From assembly GCA_028281765.1 (NCBI GenBank), contig JANQJF010000047.1:1-63419 (forward strand): a DNA stretch of 63,419 nt. The letters are read 5' to 3'. This document shows, in pieces, positions 1 through 9,500 of this stretch. The DNA comes from Planctomycetota bacterium. Lineage in GTDB: Bacteria > Planctomycetota > UBA1135 > UBA2386. Numbering within the stretch: the first letter of the stretch is position 1; each line of letters opens with the position of its first letter. The notes beneath the pieces are model-generated. The model made no database searches. It saw nothing but the letters and a program-made list of their open reading frames with translations, and had not been told where the DNA came from. Made by a program: the position numbers and the translations under genes.

Positions 1-477
1 CCAATATGGATGGGCGCCAACTTCCATGATCCTGGCCAGCTCCGACCGATGTACGCCTTGTCGGCGGTCCTGACGGTTCGACTAGAATCGGTGGAGACCG
101 TACGCGTCGGCAGCCTCCCAAACCCAGCCGTACTCCTTCCAGGCGTCACTTCCGGGCCCGTCATCGGCCAGACCTGGGATCCGGTCCTCGACCACACAAA
201 CTTCTCGCCGAATGCGACCTTCGACTTCTTGTTGATTGCCGGCACACCGCTCGATCTCGACCTCGGTCCGGTGTCGAGCGGCCACCTGCTCTGCGACATC
301 GGCCCCTGGCACGTCGCGATCGGCAACCTCTCGCCGGGCACGCCGTTCTCACTATCCTTGCCGAGCGCCCTCGATCTCGTCGGGGACACGTACTGCGTGC
401 AGGGTGGATCGGTCGACAGGCAAGCGCCCTTCCTCCACTTCGCGAACGCGATCGACATCACGATCGGGATGTTCTGA
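1..477 (+). CDS. C-terminal part of a secreted protein with the shared terminal module (5' end outside window)
   Basis: The frame is open from the first base, so the true start is probably upstream; an in-frame ATG at 10 is not preceded by a convincing ribosome site. The visible 158 codons match the last ~120 residues of the glycine-rich protein at 4364-6070: both carry a 'LPG.TSGPV.G.TWDP..DHT.F' block followed by a 'PLDL.L...' block and both end in 'NA.D.TIG' plus two residues. I infer a secreted or surface protein whose specific N-terminal part is missing here. No catalytic residues are visible. The function is unknown; the match to a neighbour is seen directly, the export is inferred from that neighbour's signal peptide. 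Confidence 0.7.
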   Translation, partial: PIWMGANFHDPGQLRPMYALSAVLTVRLESVETVRVGSLPNPAVLLPGVTSGPVIGQTWDPVLDHTNFSPNATFDFLLIAGTPLDLDLGPVSSGHLLCDIGPWHVAIGNLSPGTPFSLSLPSALDLVGDTYCVQGGSVDRQAPFLHFANAIDITIGMF

Positions 478-548
478 TGGTGGGCGCGACCTTCGACTCG
501 GAGCACGCCGCTCCCGTCGAAGGTGGCGTCGATCGCGCTAGCCGGATC

Positions 549-1118
549 CTACGCGCCGAGCCGCAGCCCGAGCCAACTTCGAGCCATCTGCCAGTCGGTG
601 TGCACCGTACGCGGCGACACGCCGAGTACTTTAGCCGTCTCGTCGACGGTCAGACCCGACAGGAACCGTAGCTCGACGACGCGAGCTTGGCGTGGATCGA
701 GCCTGGCGAGCTCGCTCAACGCGTCATCGAAGTCGACGACATCGATGGCCCGCTGTGGTTGACCGGCCTCCGCCACGCCACTGTGCAGCTCGACGCGACT
801 CTGGGCACCACCGCGCTTCAGCCGGCGTCGCGCCGCTGCATGGTTCGCCAGGAGCTGGCGCATGGCCATCGCGGCGACATCGAGGAAGTGGCGCCGACCG
901 GTCCACCCGCGATCGCCCTCGCTCTTGACCAGGCGCATGTACGCCTCATGCACGATCGCGGTGGGTTGCAGCGTGTGATTCGCGCCACCACGGAAGATGC
1001 CACGCGCAAGCGCTCGTAGGTCCTCGTAGATGTGCGGCAGCAGGCGGTCGACGGCAGAACGGTCCCCTCGCTCCAGGTCGATCAGGCACTGCGAGACAGG
1101 ATCGCGAGACTCGGACAT
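549..1118 (-). CDS. ECF-type RNA polymerase sigma factor (kinase-linked, TIGR02999-like)
   Basis: A 189-residue sigma-70 family protein. Region 2 is recognisable by 'LRALARGIF' and 'PTAIVHEAYMRL', region 4 by 'LDPRQARVVELRFLSGLTVDETA' shortened here to its core and the helix-turn-helix 'LGVSPRTV..DW..AR.WL'. This signature is that of the ECF group abundant in Planctomycetota beside Ser/Thr kinases. The start at 1118 (MSESRD) is chosen because the family begins a few residues before region 2; the frame stays open 35 codons further upstream but with a non-family Arg-rich stretch. It is divergent from the kinase gene at 1282, leaving a 163-bp shared promoter region, so regulation by that kinase is a reasonable inference. 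A decayed copy of its C-terminus lies at 9831-9917. Confidence 0.9.
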   Translation of the reverse strand: MSESRDPVSQCLIDLERGDRSAVDRLLPHIYEDLRALARGIFRGGANHTLQPTAIVHEAYMRLVKSEGDRGWTGRRHFLDVAAMAMRQLLANHAAARRRLKRGGAQSRVELHSGVAEAGQPQRAIDVVDFDDALSELARLDPRQARVVELRFLSGLTVDETAKVLGVSPRTVHTDWQMARSWLGLRLGA

Positions 1119-1281
1119 CGGATCAGCTGGTGGGGCCACCGCTCGAAACCTCCCTAGGGTAGCAAATCGACGCAGCCCACGACGCAGTGTTGCGGATCCG
1201 ATCCGCCCGCCGCCGTCAAACAACTCGCTGGCGCGACCAGCGTTGCGATAGAATTCGCGATGGTTCGTTAGGCGCGGACGG

Positions 1282-4242
1282 ATGGACCCCGAATCCTACA
1301 AGCTTGCCCGTGAGCTCTTCGACGAGCTCCACGAACGCCCGGTCGAGGCGCGCGAACGCACACTTGCGGAGCGCGATCTACCGGCAGAGGTGCGCGACTG
1401 CGTTCGGGACTTGTTGAACTTCGAGGTCACACCGGGATTCCTGAACAGCGACCACGCGGAGGGACTCCAACGCGAACTCACGTCGCCGGCAATCCACAAC
1501 ACGCCGTCGCAAGTCGGTCCTTACCGAGTCGTCAAGCTGCTCGGGCAGGGCGGCATGGGGTCGGTCTACCTTGTCCAACAGCGCGAGCCGGTGCAGCGTG
1601 ACGTCGCGGTCAAGGTCGTAAAGCTCGGGATGGATTCCGAGGCCACCCTCCGTCGCTTCGAACAGGAACGTCAGGCGCTCGCGATGATGAATCACGACGC
1701 CATCGCCAAGGTCTTCGACGCCGGCGCCACGGAGCGGGGACAGCCCTACTTCGCGATGGAGTACGTCGATGGGATCCCGATCACGAGCTATTGCGACGAG
1801 CACAAGTTCACGATCGCGCAGCGGATCCAGCTCTTTCGGGACGTGTGCATGGGCGTCCAGCACGCGCACCAGAAGGGCGTGATTCATCGCGATCTCAAGC
1901 CCAGCAACATCCTCGTCACCGAGAAGGGCGGGCGACCCACCCCAAAGATCATCGACTTCGGGTTGGCACGCGCCACCGAGCGAAACTTGTTCGAGCACTC
2001 CGAGCTCACGCTGCAAGGCATGGTGATCGGAACACCGGACTACATGTCTCCCGAGCAGACGCTCGGGGACTCGGCTCAGATCGACACACGATCGGACGTG
2101 TACTCGCTCGGTGTGATCCTCTACGAACTGCTGACGGGTCGCGTGCCCTTCTCCTCAGCCGAGCTTCGAAAGAAGGACGTTGCCGGGATCCAGCGGTACT
2201 TGCAGGGGCAGGAGCCGACTCGTCCTAGTGAGAGCCTTTCTAGGATCGTCGAAACCGCGAAGGCGGACGCGGAGAAGCGGCGCACCAGCGTTCCGGTTCT
2301 GCGTCGCTCGCTGCGCGGCGATCTGGATTGGATCATCCTCCGAACCTTGGAGAAAGACCGCGACCGACGCTACGGCTCGGCCACCGAGCTTGCTGCGGAT
2401 CTCGAACGCCATCTGCGTTTCGAACCAGTCCTCGCGGGTCCTCCGAGCACGAGCTATCGGCTGAAGCGGTTTCTTCGGCGAAACCGTGTCCAGGTGACAG
2501 CCGGCCTGCTGTTGTTTCTCGCCCTCGTCTCGGGACTACTCACGACCCTGTGGCAAGCCCGACGGGCTGGACGAAACGCGCAAACGGCCCTCGCCAACGA
2601 GCGAACTGCGGACCAGAGACTGAACGAGCTCCTCGACCTCGCGTACGTCGCACAGATCCAGCAACTGCGGACCCGAGCGGACAGGGACCTGTGGCCGGCA
2701 CGCATGGGAACGGTCCCTGCAATGCGAGAGTGGATCGAGGAAGCCGAGACGATCCCACCGCTCCTAGCCCGACTCGAGGACAAGCTCGCCGAGCTCCAGG
2801 CAAACGCGATCCTGGCGAGCCCGGAAAGGCACGAGGAACAGTGGAGCCTTCATCCCCAGTACGAGCGCCTTCGCGCACAGGAGGCGCACCGCGCTCGGCA
2901 CGAATCTGGTCATCCAGCGTCTGAAGAGGCGAATGCCCGCTACTCGCCAGCCCTGCTCGTGAAGCACATCGCCGACCTCGAGGCGGAAATCACCCAACTG
3001 CGCAAAGAGGTCGAAACTCCGGTGTACGAGTTCGTCGACCGAGATGGATTGACCGCGACACAACACCGGTGGCGCTTCGAGCAACTCTCGGAGTTGGTCC
3101 GCAGAATGCGCACCTTCGTCGATGGGCCGGAGGTCCGAGACGGTAGCCACGGAATCCACGGGTCGAGCCTCGCGGAACTGAAGCGACGCCTCGCACACGC
3201 CGAGAGTCTGGCGGCGTACGCGGACGCTGACACCTGGGCGGCGGTGCGGCAGGACATCGCGGACAACCCGCGCTACAACGGAATCGCCCTACCATCGACC
3301 CACTTGGTCGTGCTCGACAAGAATCCGCGGACGCAGCTCTGGGAGTTCTGGTATCCAGCGACCGGCAACCGCCCGTCGCGCAGCGAAGGCTGGGATCCCG
3401 ACCCCCCGCCTCTACCGGCGAAGCTCTCCAATCCGAGTCGCTGGGAAATGACCGGCGAGACCGGAATGGTCTTCATCTTGGTCCCTGGTGGCAGATTCTG
3501 GATGGGAGCGCAGAGACAAGCCGAGGATCGACCGAACTACGACAGTCTGGCTCAAGAGGGCGAATGGCCAGTGCACGAGGTGACGTTGAGTCCGTTCTTT
3601 CTCTCGAAGTACGAGATCACGCAAGGCCAGTGGCAACGACTCACCGACTCGAACCCGAGCTCGTACGCTCACCCAGGGTCCTGGGCAGGCCGCAAGGCAA
3701 CTCTCGCGAACCCTGTGGAGAACATGTCGTGGAGCGAGGCGCGCAAAGCTCTCAACCGCACGGAATTGGAATTGCCAACCGAAGCCCAATGGGAGTACGC
3801 CGCTCGTGCGGGAACGAACACGCCTTGGTGGGTCGGAGTGCGCAAGGAGTGGCTCGAGTCCGCCTCCAACGGCGGGGATGCCTATGCGCGAGCTCGCGGA
3901 CCGAGGAACTGGACGTTCGAGTCGTGGGACGATGGCCACGGCTTCCACGCGCCAGTAGGCCGATTCCGCGCGAATCCGTTCGGCCTCCACGACACGCACG
4001 GCAACATCATGGAGTGGACCCGGGATCGGTACGGAGACTACGCCCTCTCCGTCCATGCCGGCGACGGCTACCGGTCTCACCCCGAAGGCCGTAGGCGTCG
4101 GGAGATGGTCATACGCGGTGGAGCCTTCAGCGTGGATTCCAGGGGTCAGCGCTCGTCCTATCGCGAGAGCCGGGAGGGCGGCAGCCGAGACAGTGTAATC
4201 GGCGTGCGCCCGGTGATGCTGACAGCACCTGCACGGCGGTGA
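1282..4242 (+). CDS. Transmembrane Ser/Thr protein kinase with C-terminal FGE-like domain
   Basis: 986 residues. Residues ~82-385 form an active-looking kinase: glycine loop GQGGMG (88-93), AVKV lysine 111, HRDLKPSN (202-209), DFG (225-227) and GTPDYMSPEQ. A single membrane segment lies near residues 405-424, followed by ~300 residues of charged, partly coiled-coil sequence, then a formylglycine-generating-enzyme-like (FGE/SUMF) domain from about 726 to the end ('GMVFILVPGG.F.MG', 'ELPTEAQWEYAARAG', 'G.HD..GNIMEW', 'VIRGGAF'). The two cysteines needed for FGE catalysis are absent after RGGAF, so the domain is more likely a ligand-binding sensor outside the membrane. The N-terminal ~75 residues ('ELFDELHERP...') resemble the leader shared by planctomycete kinases. 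A divergent ECF sigma gene probably acts in the same pathway. Confidence 0.93.
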   Translation: MDPESYKLARELFDELHERPVEARERTLAERDLPAEVRDCVRDLLNFEVTPGFLNSDHAEGLQRELTSPAIHNTPSQVGPYRVVKLLGQGGMGSVYLVQQREPVQRDVAVKVVKLGMDSEATLRRFEQERQALAMMNHDAIAKVFDAGATERGQPYFAMEYVDGIPITSYCDEHKFTIAQRIQLFRDVCMGVQHAHQKGVIHRDLKPSNILVTEKGGRPTPKIIDFGLARATERNLFEHSELTLQGMVIGTPDYMSPEQTLGDSAQIDTRSDVYSLGVILYELLTGRVPFSSAELRKKDVAGIQRYLQGQEPTRPSESLSRIVETAKADAEKRRTSVPVLRRSLRGDLDWIILRTLEKDRDRRYGSATELAADLERHLRFEPVLAGPPSTSYRLKRFLRRNRVQVTAGLLLFLALVSGLLTTLWQARRAGRNAQTALANERTADQRLNELLDLAYVAQIQQLRTRADRDLWPARMGTVPAMREWIEEAETIPPLLARLEDKLAELQANAILASPERHEEQWSLHPQYERLRAQEAHRARHESGHPASEEANARYSPALLVKHIADLEAEITQLRKEVETPVYEFVDRDGLTATQHRWRFEQLSELVRRMRTFVDGPEVRDGSHGIHGSSLAELKRRLAHAESLAAYADADTWAAVRQDIADNPRYNGIALPSTHLVVLDKNPRTQLWEFWYPATGNRPSRSEGWDPDPPPLPAKLSNPSRWEMTGETGMVFILVPGGRFWMGAQRQAEDRPNYDSLAQEGEWPVHEVTLSPFFLSKYEITQGQWQRLTDSNPSSYAHPGSWAGRKATLANPVENMSWSEARKALNRTELELPTEAQWEYAARAGTNTPWWVGVRKEWLESASNGGDAYARARGPRNWTFESWDDGHGFHAPVGRFRANPFGLHDTHGNIMEWTRDRYGDYALSVHAGDGYRSHPEGRRRREMVIRGGAFSVDSRGQRSSYRESREGGSRDSVIGVRPVMLTAPARR

Positions 4243-4363
4243 TCAGGTCCGCATGTCTGAGCTGAGCGCGCAACCGAGCAGGTCGCGCGTCAGCTCTACC
4301 AGACGATCCAAGCTTCGACCGTCCAAGGCACGGCTGTCCCGGCCCCGTGAAGAACCGCGCCAC

Positions 4364-6070
4364 TCAGTGCGTGCCGATCGTTAGGTCCAGCGCGTTTGTG
4401 AGGTGGACACCGGAACTCGCGTCCAACGATGCAGCCTGAACGTAGAGCCGGAATCCGAGCGCGCTCGGGTCGTCCGGGATCGGCAGGGCAAACGCCTGAC
4501 CGGGTGTCGCGGTCAGCGAGAAGAAGATGTCACCGACGAGCAGGGTGCCGAGGCCAGGCACCGGAACCTCCAGCTCGGCGGAACCGAGGAGCGCAACGTC
4601 GCCTGTGGAGCCGGGCACGAAGGTCGTGTGGTCCACGATAGGGTCCCAGGTTCGGCCGACGACCGGCCCCGAAGTCTGTCCGGGCAAGAACGCGTTCGGA
4701 TTGGCCGGATCGCCGAGCCGAACGGCTTCCACGGCGAGCACCGCTTCGCTGACTTCGAACTCGATCGTGTAGTCGACGGTCGGCCCGATGCTGGGGACAC
4801 TCGAAACGCGGAACCAGATCGACGCGTTGGCAGGGACGTCATGCTGCGCGCCAAGCGCATTCGGTCCGCCCAGCCGGTTGCAGGAACTGAATGGTGCGTT
4901 CATCGAGCCGACGACGCTCATGACGCGGAACTCACTCTGAGGACCTCCACGAATCGTGATTCGACGGGTGACATTCTCGGTGTTGTCGAATCGGTACCAC
5001 TCATCGGCCGTGTTCTCGTCCGCCGAGCCGCACAGCGTGTTCTGCTCGAGACCGATCGTGTTCCTGCGGTTCTGCGTCGAAGACGTGTAGCTGGGCCGAG
5101 GCGTGGAGGCGAGTTCGTCATTCACGACGAACGGGTTGGCGGGTGATTCTCCGAGAGAGGAGAACGCTCGGACCCAGACGGATCCGTGGGTGCCCGAGAG
5201 CGCGTAGTAGGAATACTGGGGGGAACCGATCACGCGGTACGGATCGCAGAAGCTGGTGCCGCCACCTCCTTCGCCAGCGTCTTCGGACGAATGACCGCCG
5301 GAGAAGCCGCCACCACCGCCGCCACTTTTCCGGTGGCCGCCGCCACCGCCGCCGCAGCCCCAGCCGCCGCTGCCGCCGTTGTTTCCGGCCGAACCGCCGC
5401 TGCTACCGGACGGACTGAGCACCGGGTCCCCGCCGTAGCCGCCGCCCCCGTTCCCGGACTGGCCACGCTGGTGCCAGCCTCCGCCGCCGCCTCCGCCGTT
5501 GTCCGCCTCGCCACCGGTACCCCCGCAACCCGACCAACCGGTGCAGTCCGAAAAATCGCCGTCTCGGCCGTGTTCGCGGAGGCAGACCGGGTTCGTCGAG
5601 GCACGCGCTCCGCCCCCGCCACCGGCGATCGCAAGCCGGATGAACTCCGACGTTCCCGGCGGCGCGTACAGGACTCCGGTCCCTCCTCCGCCGCCACCAC
5701 TGGCAGCGAGCGTGGTGGCGCTCCCGGTTCCGCCTTTCTGACCCACGATGAGCCGGAGCGTACCCCCCGGCTCGATATGCCTGCCGACCGGGAACTCCGC
5801 GAACATGAGCGCCCCCTTCCCGCCAGTCGCAGAGCAGTTGTTCTTGATAGCGTTGCCCCCGTCAGCACCCTTGACCTCCAACAGGAAGTAGTCGGGGGGA
5901 TTCACGGTGGGAATCGGGAGATCCACCGGCACTCCGAAGTAGCCGAAGCCCTCGCTGCTCCCGTTTGCCGGGAAGGGCGGGAAGGTCTGGGCATTCGAAA
6001 GCGTGGAAAAAGCGAGCGCGATGGACGCGGCGATCGCTGCGGGGAAACGTGGGGAGACTTGCTCGATCAT
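4364..6070 (-). CDS. Secreted glycine-rich protein with shared C-terminal module
   Basis: 568 residues. The start at 6070 (MIEQVSPRF) gives a normal signal peptide ending near 'STLSNAQ'; the open frame upstream is non-coding in character. Residues ~50-285 are a glycine-rich region with runs such as GGGGGG, 'GGGGGGWHQRG' and 'GGGGGGHRKSGGGGGG', and a 'LRLIVGQKGG' motif resembling glycine-rich surface domains (PF12810-like). A middle beta-rich part follows, with 'CGSADENTADEWYRFDN' typical of bacterial pre-peptidase-like beta sandwiches, then the ~120-residue C-terminal module shared with the protein at 1-477, ending 'NALDLTIGTH'. Probably secreted or surface-attached; no enzyme motifs seen. 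The gene is convergent with the kinase gene at 1282-4242, 121 bp away. Confidence 0.85.
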   Translation of the reverse strand: MIEQVSPRFPAAIAASIALAFSTLSNAQTFPPFPANGSSEGFGYFGVPVDLPIPTVNPPDYFLLEVKGADGGNAIKNNCSATGGKGALMFAEFPVGRHIEPGGTLRLIVGQKGGTGSATTLAASGGGGGGTGVLYAPPGTSEFIRLAIAGGGGGARASTNPVCLREHGRDGDFSDCTGWSGCGGTGGEADNGGGGGGGWHQRGQSGNGGGGYGGDPVLSPSGSSGGSAGNNGGSGGWGCGGGGGGHRKSGGGGGGFSGGHSSEDAGEGGGGTSFCDPYRVIGSPQYSYYALSGTHGSVWVRAFSSLGESPANPFVVNDELASTPRPSYTSSTQNRRNTIGLEQNTLCGSADENTADEWYRFDNTENVTRRITIRGGPQSEFRVMSVVGSMNAPFSSCNRLGGPNALGAQHDVPANASIWFRVSSVPSIGPTVDYTIEFEVSEAVLAVEAVRLGDPANPNAFLPGQTSGPVVGRTWDPIVDHTTFVPGSTGDVALLGSAELEVPVPGLGTLLVGDIFFSLTATPGQAFALPIPDDPSALGFRLYVQAASLDASSGVHLTNALDLTIGTH

Positions 6071-6197
6071 GGGAGTGGTTCCGATGGTTTTGAGGTAGAC
6101 GAATTGGTGTCTGCCCGCACACACGTCGGACGGCGGATCGAGCGGCAATGGTTTTCTGGGAATATCGGGCGGCGCAGAGTGCCGGTAGATCGTGGGC

Positions 6198-6448
6198 TCA
6201 CCTTGTACGGGCTCGCCCACGGGTGATCTCGCAGAGCAGCTGCCCGGTCGCCACGCCCGGCAAGCCGACATCGAGCGGCACGCTCGTGATCATCATGAAA
6301 TCGATGTCGCCACGGTGAAGGCCATCATGACGCAGAGGACGCGGTACCATTCGCCTGGAGCGAAGTCGGCCGGAGGCAGGTGGATCCCCTGGGCCAGGAT
6401 TGAGATGGCCGTGACGGCAACAGCGACAAAGAAGGTAACAAGACGCAT
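6198..6448 (-). pseudogene. Decayed small secreted protein: intact signal peptide, frameshift, remnant of the shared C-terminal module
   Basis: Reading from 6448, a GGAG motif about ten bases upstream is followed by a good signal peptide (MRLVTFFVAVAVTAISILAQ) and ~30 more residues, then a stop at 6293-6295. In another frame, residues encoded at 6210-6296 read 'VPLDVGLPGVATGQLLCEI', which matches 'TPLDLDLGPVSSGHLLCDI' in the protein at 1-477. The two parts are joined by a shift near 6296-6320. I read this as a truncated, frameshifted relative of the secreted proteins on either side. A short intact secreted peptide of 51 residues is the alternative. Confidence 0.6.
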
Positions 6449-6586
6449 GATTCGCTCCGGAGTAGGTGTGTTTGCTCCGCCCGCCCCAGCCCTCCACGGA
6501 GAGGGCAACGAATACTCGAGTTTTGTTCTGCCGCTGCGTCCCACCGACGACGTGGAGGAAGGCGAGCACGCTCCGCATCTCAGCCC

Positions 6587-9500
6587 ATGACCTCGAGTTC
6601 CTCCGACTTCCACTCCAAGGTCCGAGCCCTCTTCCACGAGCTGGCCGACCTGGATGAGTCCGACCAACGGGCCCGGCTCGACACCGTCAGCGCCGAGCCA
6701 GAGGTCGTCGCGGAGGTTCGCGAGCTCCTCTCCCGCGTCGTCCGAGACCGCGAGAACCCGTTCGACGAAACGCGGCTCGGTGCTTGGAACGCGGCAATCC
6801 TCGAGAGAGCGGACCGCGAGCAAGCCGACGAGCTCATCGGTCAAGGTGTCGACGGCTACCTCATCCGCGGGGTACTTGGGGTCGGAGGAATGGGCACGGT
6901 CTACGTCGCTGAACAGCGCGGTGAAATCGAGCGCATCGTCGCGCTCAAGCTGATCAAGCTTGGCATGGACAGCCGTAAGATCGTCTCGCGCTTCGAGGCC
7001 GAGCGCCAGGCGCTCGCGCTGATGAACCACGAGGGGATCGCGCGCGTCTACCACTGCGGCACGACCAGCCGCGGCCAGCCGTATTTCGTCATGGAGTACG
7101 TCGAAGGTGCTCCGATCGATCGGTTCTGCGAGGAACACTCGGTCTCGCTCGAAGCCCGCCTTGACCTGATCCGGCAGGTCTGCGAAGCCGTGCATCACGC
7201 GCACCAGAAAGGCGTCGTGCACCGCGACCTGAAACCCGGCAACGTCCTCGTCAGCCGCGAAAACGATCGGTTGCGCGCCAAGGTCATCGACTTCGGGCTC
7301 GCGAAGGCGATGGGAAGCGAACTCGTCGAAGCGACACTGTTCACGGAGGTCGGGCAAATCGTCGGGACGCCGGAATTCATGGCGCCCGAGCAGGCCGATC
7401 CAACGAACGCGGACGTCGACACCCGGGCGGACGTGTATTCGATCGGCGTCCTGCTGTTCCGCCTGCTGGTTGGCGAGTTGCCTTTCTCGGCCAACGAGCT
7501 GCGGCGAGAGTTTGCGCAAGCCGGTGGCGGCGTCCACGCGCGCCGCGAGACGCCGCGACCGAGCTCGCGAATCGCATCCCGTCGCGGCGAGTCTCGGTCT
7601 TCGCTGCGGCGCGCGCTGCGTTCGGATCTCGACTGGATCGTGCTCAAGGCGATGGATCCGGATCGCAACCGCCGGTACGACTCGGCGACCGCGCTAGCCG
7701 ACGACCTACGGCGATTTGCCGCACACGAACCGCTCGTCGCGGGTCCGCCGAGCGCTTCGTACCGCGTGCAGAAAATCATGCGGCGCTACCGCGCGCAGAT
7801 TCTCGTGGCCGGGATCGTGCTGCTCGCTCTGGCGGTCGGCGGTGCGGTGGCGGTGCACCAGTGGTTACGCGCGCGCCAGACTGCCGAGGAGTTCGAGCAG
7901 CTCGCGGGTGTGGTCAAACAAGAAGTCGCGGTCGCGGAGGAGCAGACGCTGCACCCAGCCTGGCCGGCGCAACTCGACGCGCTGCGAGCCTGGGTCGCAG
8001 ACCGCTGGGAGCCGCTCGCCGCGATCCGACGGCGGCTCCGCCGATCAATCGACGGACTCCGCGAACGAGCGCTCCCGTGGTCAGACGAAGATCGCTTGCC
8101 GGACGCAGCGCGGCACCCGCGTTCCGAGGAACTCGCGCGTCTGCGACGGGAGATCGCGACGCTGCGCCACGCGCAGGCCATCCGCCTCGGCGAAGCCGAG
8201 TTCGAACCGGCCGAGGTTCCGGATCAGCAACCCGGAAGGTTCGGCTCTTCTCGGATGTACGCGCTCGCGTGGACGCGCATCGGCCCGCTGGACGAGGACC
8301 GCACGGTCTGGGGGGAAGAAGCGGAAGGGCTGGCGTTCGCGCAGAGGCTCATGCAACGGTATCGGGACGGGCAAGGTGGCGTCAGCGAGTGCACCGCGTG
8401 GAAAGCGCTCGCGTTCGGGTTCCTGGCGAACGGACTCGACGAGAAAGCGATCCATGCGGCCGAGCGCGCCGTCGCGACCGCGCAGGGAACGGAGCAGCAC
8501 CGTCGCTCGCACCGGGAGCAGCTCGCGCAGATTCGCAGTGCCGCGACGACCACGCCAACCGAGCTCGACCGGCGGCTCGCCGCGGCACGCTTGTTGGCCT
8601 CCGAGGTCGAGAAACGCCGTTCCTGGCGGTTCACCGAGGAGTCTGCGCAGTTCTTGCACGACGCTCTGGCCGACCTCCATGACCGCATCGATCAGCTCGA
8701 AACCACCCAACTCGCGCGCGTACGGAGGCGAATCCGTTGGGCAGAATCCCTGCCGGAGTTGACGGCGCGCCATCCGCAAGCCGAGTGGTCGTGGGACGAC
8801 GTGCGCAGGACGGTCCGAGAGGACGCGCGCTACGCCCGGGCTTCGAAGATCAAACTCCGCGAAGTAGACGTCTACGGGCTCGTTCCGCTCGGCCCCAACC
8901 CGGTGACCGGGTACCTCGAGTTCTACCACCTGCGCAGTGCGTGGGATGGAGAGTCGGACCCTCGTGCGATCCCACTCCCCGAACACGACGTGGACGGCCG
9001 AATCCCGGTCGGAGCGGACACAGGAATCGTCTTCGTCCTGCTGCCAGGAGCGCAGTTCGTCATGGGTGCGCAAGCCACCGATCCAACCGGCTCGGACTAC
9101 GACCCGAACGCGAAACCAGCGGAGGCCGCGCACGACCTCGAGGTCGGTCCGTTCTTCCTCGCCCGCCACGAGCTGACCAAAGGTCAGTGGTCTCGACTCG
9201 CGGTCGGCTCCGACGTCGATCGCCTCCCGAGCAGGGATGTTCCTGGCGAGACACGCGGCGGAGATCGTGTACTCACGTCGGCCGATCCGGTCGAACAGGT
9301 GTCGTGGCTGGAGTGCCGAACGCTCGCCGAATGGCACGGATTGGCGCTGCCGACCGAGGTCCAATGGGAGTACGGCTGCCGCGGTGGAACGCCGGGCCCC
9401 AACGCGTGGCCGGCCGCACGCATGGCGGAGTTCGCCAACGTCGCGGACCAATCCTCGGTCGGCAGGACGCAGTGGGATCCTCACGACGGCGATGACGGCC

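Noticed and set aside
5200..5560. Possible simple repeat or CRISPR-like array in the GCC/GGC-rich stretch
   Set aside because: The repetition is codon-level, from glycine runs in the secreted protein; unit lengths vary and there are no spacers.
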